From Halobacillus karajensis (lineage in GTDB: Bacteria; Bacillota; Bacilli; Bacillales; Halobacillaceae): 64,000 nucleotides of DNA. The notes beneath the pieces were generated by a model. The model searched no databases and was not told the origin of the DNA. It saw nothing but the letters and a program-made list of their open reading frames with translations. Position numbers and translations under genes: made by a program. Below, piece after piece: positions 58,589-64,000 of this stretch (the stretch's first letter is position 1; every line of letters starts with the position of its first letter). Location: assembly GCF_900108515.1 (NCBI RefSeq), contig NZ_FNWW01000002.1, positions 186,001-250,000 of the forward strand, given 5' to 3'.

Positions 58589-59450
58589 TTGTTTCAATCA
58601 AGGAAAGATCGACAAAATGAGCTGGAAATGGTGACTAGTGAAGAGCTTGTGCCTGAAAACCTCATGTGGAAACGGTGGATTTTATCAATGAACTCAATGA
58701 AGCTGTCTTGAAAGATCGGGAGAACCACGGAAAAAAGCTTCTCAAAGAAAAGAAGGAGGTGGAAAAACAAGGAAGTGAAAGTCAGTGATACCGATCCAGA
58801 AAGTGGGTTATTTATATCGGCAAAATAAGCCGGAAGGGTTCTTCTATCTGGACCACCGTACGACGGATTTAAAGTACATTATTATTACGGATGTTCATGT
58901 GACACCTGGAAATATCCATGATTCCAAGCCCTACTTAAACCGTCTGGATCGCCAAGTGAAACGATTCGGTTTTTCTGTGGGAACAGTAGGTTTAGACGCT
59001 GGTTATTTAATCACCCCTATCTGCTATGGACTTGCCCAAAGAAACATCTTTGGTGTGATTGCCCACCGTCGTTACCAGACAAGGAAAGGGTTTCTAGCTA
59101 AATGGAAATATAAGTATGAAGTGGAACGGGATGTCTATGTCTGTCCGCAAGGAGAAGAGCTAAGGTATGGCACAACAGACCGTGACGGATATTGCCATTA
59201 TAAATCAGATCCGCAGCAGTGTGAGACATATCCTCTTCTTACGCAGCGCACGCAAAATCAAAATCACCAGAAAACTATTACACGCCATGTATGGGAGGAG
59301 GATAAAGAGCAGGTGCGTATGAACCGACTTTCCAATGAAGGCAAGTGGATTTATCGCATGAGAAAAGAGAAAGTGAAGGAACAGGCGCTGATGACGGCCG
59401 CCTGTCAAAACATGAAAAAGATTGCCTACCATTTAGCCAGGGTAAGTTAG
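58589..59450 (+). pseudogene. IS1182-family transposase remnant
   Basis: Broken transposase. The first frame reads LFQSRKDRQNELEMVTSEEL then PENLM, typical IS1182 N-terminus. It shifts frame at about 58670 (VDFINELNEAV), and a large central part is missing where the text jumps to LKDRENHGKKLLKEKKEVEK. A further shift precedes 58785-59450 (PEGFFYLDHRTTDLKYI, TDVHVTPGNIHDS, VGLDAGYL, RNIFGVIAHRRYQ). Near the end RMRKEKV joins KEQALMTAACQNMKKIA, so the usual ERSFADAKxxHGLRYCR segment with the last catalytic residue is deleted. It cannot be active. Exact IS ends are not recognisable. Confidence 0.88.
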
Positions 59451-59486
59451 ATGGAGGAGAGTCTTTTGGCTATAAGCTAGAGCGAA

Positions 59487-59599
59487 GGAGCACAGACCAT
59501 GACACTCCTGCGGAAAAACGGGCGATCCGAGACCCCGCAGTGTGGGTTTCACGAGGAGGCTCGGGCGTTCGTCCGCGGAAAGGGGATGGTCTGTGCTCC
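59487..59599. repeat. Palindromic dispersed-type repeat element
   Basis: Perfect 14-bp terminal arms GGAGCACAGACCAT (59487-59500) and ATGGTCTGTGCTCC (59586-59599) enclose a GC-rich centre containing CTCCTGCGG, GAGGAGGCTCGG and CCGCGGAAAG. Elements with these internal blocks recur in Bacillaceae intergenic regions from my memory of such genomes. Base composition differs sharply from the AT-rich flanks. Frames through it are artefacts. Confidence 0.6.
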
Positions 59600-59819
59600 T
59601 GGTGGCAAGAAAAAAGCTTGTAGGTCGCTCTTAAAACAGGGTATCCCACCTTAGTCAACCCAGGATGGATTCCAACCTGCAGGGCTGTTTTTTCTGATCC
59701 TGATAAGAAGGTTGGTTAAGTTTTTCATACGGAAATTATTATTTTTTAAAAAAACCCTTGAAACGAGGGTCAGAGCATGCTATATTATTTTTGTCGCTGA
59801 TTTAATAACAAAAAAGTTG
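59600..59819. other. AT-rich spacer between repeat and tRNA promoter
   Basis: No gene. A CCTGCAGG-GCTGTTTTTT stretch at 59676-59695 could be the outer end of the IS remnant. Confidence 0.35.
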
Positions 59820-59848
59820 TTGACGATATAGCGAATAAATGGTATATT
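59820..59848 (+). promoter_or_regulatory. Sigma-A promoter of the tRNA cluster
   Basis: TTGACG (59820-59825), 17 bp, TATATT (59843-59848), 31 bp before the first tRNA. Confidence 0.8.
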
Positions 59849-59879
59849 TATTAAGTCGCTTGTTGATATTTTAACAAAT

Positions 59880-59956
59880 GGCGGTGTAGCTCAGCTGGCT
59901 AGAGCGTACGGTTCATACCCGTGAGGTCGTGGGTTCGATTCCCTCCACCGCCACCA
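59880..59956 (+). tRNA. tRNA-Met(CAT), elongator
   Basis: Acceptor GGCGGTG/CACCGCC, loop TTCATAC with CAT at 59914-59916, GGTTCGATT T-loop, encoded CCA. The acceptor and D-arm follow Bacillus elongator tRNA-Met, not the CGCGGGG initiator. Confidence 0.93.
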
Positions 59957-59988
59957 TTACCATTTACATAATGAACTATTTAAAGCAT

Positions 59989-60065
59989 GGCGGTTGTGGC
60001 GAAGTGGTTAACGCACCGGATTGTGGTTCCGGCATTCGTGGGTTCGATCCCCATCAACCGCCCCA
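59989..60065 (+). tRNA. tRNA-His(GTG)
   Basis: Encoded G-1 opposite C73, acceptor GCGGTTG/CAACCGC, loop TTGTGGT with GTG at 60023-60025, encoded CCA. Confidence 0.96.
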
Positions 60066-60068
60066 TGT

Positions 60069-60145
60069 GGACCCTTAGCTCAGCTGGTTAGAGCTATCGG
60101 CTCATAACCGATCGGTCGCAGGTTCGAGTCCTGCAGGGTCCACCA
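60069..60145 (+). tRNA. tRNA-Ile2(CAT), lysidine type
   Basis: Acceptor GGACCCT/AGGGTCC, anticodon loop CTCATAA with CAT at 60103-60105, encoded CCA. Although CAT suggests Met, the body (GGACC start, CGGCTCATAACCG stem) matches Bacillus tRNA-Ile2, whose C34 is modified by TilS to read AUA. Confidence 0.8.
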
Positions 60146-60156
60146 CAACAAAATAC

Positions 60157-60249
60157 GGAGGAGTACCCAAGTTTGGCTGAAGGGAGCGGTCTTGAAAACC
60201 GCCAGGGGCTTTACGGCTCGCGGGGGTTCGAATCCCTCCTCCTCCGCCA
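60157..60249 (+). tRNA. tRNA-Ser(TGA)
   Basis: Class II tRNA of 93 bases with a long variable arm (GGGGCTTTACGGCTCGC region), acceptor GGAGGAG/CTCCTCC, TGA at 60193-60195, encoded CCA. Confidence 0.96.
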
Positions 60250-60356
60250 TATTTACATAATTATCGGTAGTAAAGTGACGAGAGAAGACCATCTTTGAAT
60301 CATCTTGAGAACAAGAGGATAGAGTGAATTTAAATTTTGATCTATAAACTAATTAT

Positions 60357-60429
<73 letters not shown>

Positions 60430-60436
60430 CTTCAAA

Positions 60437-60467
60437 ACAATCAAGTAAATACTTGATTGTTTTTTTA
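60437..60467 (+). terminator. Terminator of the tRNA cluster
   Basis: ACAATCAAGT/ACTTGATTGT stem with four-base loop and seven T residues. Confidence 0.95.
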
Positions 60468-60536
60468 TGTTTGAAAATAGCTGCACAGGGAATGGTTACT
60501 TCTACAGGGAATGATTATTATCGTAATGCAAATAAT

Positions 60537-60565
60537 TTGCTAATCATTTTCCGGTTTGATAATGT
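60537..60565 (+). promoter_or_regulatory. Sigma-A promoter of sodA
   Basis: TTGCTA (60537-60542), 17 bp, TAATGT (60560-60565). The -35 lies at the right side of a GCAAAT/ATTTGC palindrome, a possible operator. Confidence 0.6.
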
Positions 60566-60621
60566 AAAAAGTGAAGCGAAAAGCTTCCGTTTTACATATT
60601 ATTTAAAGGAGGAGTTACATT

Positions 60622-61236
60622 ATGGCTAAATTTGAACTACCAGAACTACCTTATGCTTACGATGCACTAGAACCAACAATTGATAAGGAAACAATGAACA
60701 TTCACCATACGAAGCACCACAACGGTTATGTGACAAAGCTTAACAACGCACTAGAGGGACATGCAGATCTTCAGGATAAGTCTCTAGAAGAGCTTCTTTC
60801 TAATAACCTTGCTGCAGTACCGGAAGATATCCGTACAGCAGTGCGTCGTAACGGTGGAGGACATGCCAACCACAGTCTTTTCTGGACAATTCTGTCCCCT
60901 AACGGCGGTGGAGAGCCGACAGGCGACCTTGCGACTAAAATTAATGACACTTTCGGTGGTTTCGATCAGTTCAAAGAGAAGTTTGAAAACACCGCTAAAG
61001 GCCGCTTTGGATCTGGCTGGGCTTGGTTAGTAGTCAATAATGGTGAACTCGAAGTAATCGATACCCTTAACCAGGATTCTCCGATTATGGAAGGTAAAAC
61101 TCCGATTTTAGGTCTTGATGTTTGGGAGCATGCATATTACCTGAACTACCAAAATCGTCGCCCTGAGTACGTTTCTGCATTCTGGAATGTAGTCAATTGG
61201 GATGAAGTTGCTAAACGATTTGACGCAGCAAAATAA
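60622..61236 (+). CDS. sodA: Superoxide dismutase (Mn/Fe type)
   Basis: A 204-residue enzyme that dismutes superoxide. Metal ligands: His in [13 protein letters not shown] near 27, His in [11 protein letters not shown] near 82, and Asp/His in [19 protein letters not shown] near 165. [10 protein letters not shown] and the GAD-less QDSP context suit the manganese form usual in Bacillus. Highly biased codons suggest strong expression. AAAGGAGGAG before the ATG. Confidence 0.97.
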   Translation: MAKFELPELPYAYDALEPTIDKETMNIHHTKHHNGYVTKLNNALEGHADLQDKSLEELLSNNLAAVPEDIRTAVRRNGGGHANHSLFWTILSPNGGGEPTGDLATKINDTFGGFDQFKEKFENTAKGRFGSGWAWLVVNNGELEVIDTLNQDSPIMEGKTPILGLDVWEHAYYLNYQNRRPEYVSAFWNVVNWDEVAKRFDAAK

Positions 61237-61246
61237 ACAGCTGGGA

Positions 61247-61283
61247 AGAGAGGCATGGATTTATATCCATGCCTCTCTTTTTG
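61247..61283 (+). terminator. Terminator of sodA
   Basis: 14-bp stem AGAGAGGCATGGAT/ATCCATGCCTCTCT followed by TTTTT. Confidence 0.95.
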
Positions 61284-61338
61284 TATATCTCCTTTTGTTC
61301 TGAAAACACTAAAGGATGAACACAAAGGAGACATGGAT

Positions 61339-62574
61339 ATGGTGAGTAAGCTGCGTGTGTGGCTCAGCCACGAAAATGTATCAAAGGATTTATTGCTGTT
61401 GCTGACGATCGGAGGGTTATACTCTCTTGGTATATTCTTATCCAGTACATTTGTAAACATATACTTATGGAAACAATCCAACAGCTATATTGACATAGCT
61501 CTCTATAATTTAGCCATTTATGTCTTGCAGCCGCTGACTTTCATATTGGCTGGCAAGTGCGCAAAACGAATGGATCGTGTGATTGTATTGAGAACCGGTG
61601 TTACCGTTCTCTCTTTGTTTTTTTTGACTGTACTCCTTGTTGGGGAAAAAGCTGCTACTTTCAATATCATGCTCGGGGCCTTGTTGGGAATCGGGTATGG
61701 TTTCTACTGGCTCGCCTATAATGTATTGACATTTGAAATCACTGAACCGGATACGCGTGATTTTTTTAATGGATTTTTAGGAGTTCTGCAATCCCTAGGA
61801 GGGATGACCGGACCCCTTTTGGCTGGTTATATCATATCCCGTTTAAACAACTTTACTGGGTACACCGTTATATTTACTATTTCTTTCGGGTTGTTTATTA
61901 TCGCTGTGCTAGTAAGTTTTGGTTTATCTAGAAGGAAGGCAAAGGGGAATTTTTCTTTCAGGAGAGTTGTGACGGAGAGAAAGAATAATTCAAACTGGAA
62001 GAGAATATTAAGCGCACATATTTCTCAAGGTTTTAGAGAAGGTACGTTTTTGTTTGCTGTTTCCATTTGGATTTTCTTAATGACTAATGACGAACTTTCA
62101 TTAGGTGTGTTCAATTTGGTTTACTCGGGTTTCTCTTTTTTGTTTTACTTTCTGGTCAGTCGCTGGGTGAAGCCGAGTCGTCGTAAAAAAGCCATATTTA
62201 TCTCAGGATTAGCATTGTACTTAAGCGTGTTAATATTGTTAATTAGCGACACGTTGTCTCTCCTGCTTATTTACGCTGGTATTGCTGGAATCTTTTTCCC
62301 AATGTTCTATGTACCCTATATTTCATTAACATATGATGTCATTGGGAAGTCATGGAATGCTGCTGAAATGAGAATTGAGTATATCGTCGTAAGAGAAATC
62401 TTTTTGAACTTAGGGCGAGTCCTGTCTATTATCATTTTTCTTCTGGCGATAACTCTTATCCCACCGGAAACAGGAATTCCTTATATTCTCCTGCTTGTGG
62501 GTGGTGGTCATTTCTTCGTTTACTTCTTCGTGAGGGGTGTCGATACGAAGTATACCTATTCCTCACATAATTGA
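61339..62574 (+). CDS. yqgE: MFS transporter YqgE
   Basis: A 411-residue major facilitator protein with about 12 transmembrane helices and no identified substrate. The cytoplasmic loop GKCAKRMDRVIVLRTG between helices 2 and 3 is an MFS motif A variant; GIGYGFYWLAYNVLTFEIT and a central loop near 200 follow. Its position between sodA and pbpA matches B. subtilis yqgE. ATG 61339 is eight bases after AAAGGAG; the earlier frame from 61255 falls in the sodA terminator. Confidence 0.85.
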   Translation: MVSKLRVWLSHENVSKDLLLLLTIGGLYSLGIFLSSTFVNIYLWKQSNSYIDIALYNLAIYVLQPLTFILAGKCAKRMDRVIVLRTGVTVLSLFFLTVLLVGEKAATFNIMLGALLGIGYGFYWLAYNVLTFEITEPDTRDFFNGFLGVLQSLGGMTGPLLAGYIISRLNNFTGYTVIFTISFGLFIIAVLVSFGLSRRKAKGNFSFRRVVTERKNNSNWKRILSAHISQGFREGTFLFAVSIWIFLMTNDELSLGVFNLVYSGFSFLFYFLVSRWVKPSRRKKAIFISGLALYLSVLILLISDTLSLLLIYAGIAGIFFPMFYVPYISLTYDVIGKSWNAAEMRIEYIVVREIFLNLGRVLSIIIFLLAITLIPPETGIPYILLLVGGGHFFVYFFVRGVDTKYTYSSHN

Positions 62575-62660
62575 ATCCAATCTCCCATGAGCTTCATCTA
62601 TTCTTTGATGGTAAAAAAATGCTATAATGTATAAAGCATTGTAGAGAAGGAGAGGAGTTC

Positions 62661-64000
62661 ATGGGAAAGAAGAATAAAAACAAACTGAAGCATAAATCAC
62701 ACCTTTCTTTCCGATTGAACGTGGTGTTTTTTGTTGTGTTCCTTTTGTTTGCAGGAATTATATTGCAGCTAGGAGTTGTTCAAATTCTTAATGGGGAAGA
62801 AGCTCAGGATGAGATCGACCGCACAGAAAATACAACAACAAGCATCCCGGTCCCGAGAGGAGAATTTTACGATCGGTATGGACGGGTAGTTGTGGATAAT
62901 CAGCCCTTGTACTCCATCACATATACACCTCCAAAAGGGGTTCAGCCACATGATAAACTTCAGTTGGCTGAAGAAATTTCGAAGTATATTGATATGGATT
63001 ACGAAGAGAAGTTGACAGATAGAGACTTAAAAGAATACTTCTTTTTAAAGAATGAGGAAGAAGTTACCGCACGTATTGAAGATGAGGATACTTCTGATCT
63101 TGATAATGGAGAAGTTTACCAACTTCAATTAGATAGTATTACGAAAGAAGAAATCTCAAATTATGATAACCAGACAAAAGAGATCATCGCCATAAAGAAA
63201 GAGCTGGATAAGGCATACACTCTTGCTCCTCATGTTTTAAAAAACGCGGATATTTCTGAAAAAGAATATTCAACTGTGGCCGAACATTTAGCAGAGCTGC
63301 CTGGAATTAATGTGACATCGGATTGGGAGCGTACATATCCATTCGATTCAACATTCCGTAGTTATATTGGAAGCATCACATCAAAAGAACAGGGCGTACC
63401 GCGTGATCAACTGGATTATTTTATGTCGCTTGACTACAGTCGAAATGACAGGGTGGGGACAAGCGGTTTGGAAGAACAATATGAAGATGTGCTTAGAGGT
63501 ACGAAAGAGAAAGTTCAATATGAAACAGACAAGAATAATAAGGTGGTTAATTCCAAAGTCATCCGTGAAGGTGAGAGAGGAAAGGATCTTGTATTAACTA
63601 TTGATATGGAACTCCAGGAGAAAGTGAACAAGATTGTTCAGGAAGAATTAGCAGATGCTATTCATAAGGCGCCCGGACAAAACCGCCACCTTGATAATGC
63701 TATTGCTGTTGTTTCGAATCCAAATACGGGAGAAATCCTTGCCATTAGTGGTCAAACATATAACAGGAATCCGGAAGAAGGAGAATCAAGATTTACCGAT
63801 ACTTCTCACCAAGCTCTTTACAATTCCTATATGCCAGGTTCTGTCGTTAAAGGAGCTACCGTTTTGACAGGTTTACATGAAGGAGCGGTTACTCCAGGCA
63901 CATGGATCAATGACAGGCCAATCACGATAGGCGGCAGCCAAAAGGGGTCTTATACGTCAAATATTGGCTCTGTTAATGACATACAGGCATTACAGCAATC
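62661..64000 (+). CDS. pbpA: Penicillin-binding protein 2 type transpeptidase, 5' part
   Basis: First 446 codons of a class B PBP that cross-links peptidoglycan for elongation; it runs off the right edge. A short cytoplasmic basic tail, one transmembrane anchor (VVFFVVFLLFAGIILQLGVV, about 21-40), the dimerisation domain starting VPRGEFYDRYGR, and the transpeptidase domain with the active-site serine in YMPGSVVKGAT (Ser394, SxxK). Position after sodA-yqgE matches B. subtilis pbpA. AAGGAGAGGAGTTC before the ATG; TATAAT at 62623-62628. Confidence 0.93.
   Translation, partial: MGKKNKNKLKHKSHLSFRLNVVFFVVFLLFAGIILQLGVVQILNGEEAQDEIDRTENTTTSIPVPRGEFYDRYGRVVVDNQPLYSITYTPPKGVQPHDKLQLAEEISKYIDMDYEEKLTDRDLKEYFFLKNEEEVTARIEDEDTSDLDNGEVYQLQLDSITKEEISNYDNQTKEIIAIKKELDKAYTLAPHVLKNADISEKEYSTVAEHLAELPGINVTSDWERTYPFDSTFRSYIGSITSKEQGVPRDQLDYFMSLDYSRNDRVGTSGLEEQYEDVLRGTKEKVQYETDKNNKVVNSKVIREGERGKDLVLTIDMELQEKVNKIVQEELADAIHKAPGQNRHLDNAIAVVSNPNTGEILAISGQTYNRNPEEGESRFTDTSHQALYNSYMPGSVVKGATVLTGLHEGAVTPGTWINDRPITIGGSQKGSYTSNIGSVNDIQALQQ

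Noticed and set aside
59345-59658. Frames on both strands across the palindromic repeat
   Set aside because: Produced by the GC-rich palindrome and the end of the IS remnant; not protein-like.
60511-60552. Fur or PerR box upstream of sodA
   Set aside because: AATGATTATTATCG only partly fits either consensus, and the symmetric half is missing; not strong enough to call.

Overview
The window is a stretch of the core chromosome of a low-GC Gram-positive, endospore-forming Bacillaceae. Spore genes (sda, gpr, spoIIP, yqxA, yqfC, yqfD), AGGAGG-type ribosome binding sites, sigma-A, sigma-W and CIRCE signals, a Gly T-box and a gene order that follows the Bacillus subtilis yqeG-to-yqgF region all point there. 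The acidic proteins and an Mrp antiporter operon suggest a moderately halophilic or alkaliphilic genus such as Halobacillus, but this is inference from style and not proven by any one gene.

Layout. 1-2760: 5' part of mrpA (minus strand), the checkpoint gene sda and a DnaA-box cluster. 2.8-7.9 kb: yqeG-yqeH-aroE-yhbY-nadD-yqeK-rsfS-yqeM operon. 8.1-12.5 kb: comER and the comEA-comEB-comEC competence operon, with single-base frameshifts in both comEA and comEC. 12.5-17.3 kb: yqzM, a structured intergenic RNA-like element, holA, rpsT, gpr, spoIIP, yqxA. 17.4-25.6 kb: lepA, hemW, a second structured intergenic region, then the heat-shock operon hrcA-grpE-dnaK-dnaJ behind CIRCE. 25.7-32.1 kb: prmA, rsmE, deoC, rpsU, yqeY, and a sigma-W NfeD-flotillin operon. 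32.1-37.8 kb: yqfC-yqfD-phoH, ybeY-dgkA-era, yqzL-recO. 37.8-46.5 kb: T-box-glyQ-glyS, ccpN-yqfL, yqxD-dnaG-sigA. 46.5-58.5 kb: cccA, trmK-yqfO, ispH, cshB-nfo, yqfT, a DUF4190 protein, ispG, a second NfeD gene with its own sigma-W promoter, and a Na/Pi cotransporter. 58.5-60.5 kb: a wrecked IS1182-type transposase, a palindromic dispersed repeat and five tRNA genes. 60.5-64 kb: sodA, yqgE and the 5' part of pbpA.

Together the genes serve translation and ribosome assembly (YqeH, YhbY, RsfS, LepA, PrmA, RsmE, Era, YbeY, S20, S21, GlyRS, tRNAs), replication and repair (HolA, DnaG, RecO, Nfo), transcription (SigA, CcpN), protein folding, isoprenoid synthesis (IspG, IspH) and sporulation. No phage, CRISPR or defence island is present. 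The less ordinary signals are the doubly broken competence operon, two multi-branched RNA-like intergenic regions, paired sigma-W/NfeD units, three synteny gaps (no pgpH, cdd or mtaB where the B. subtilis order has them) and the repeat cluster next to the tRNAs.
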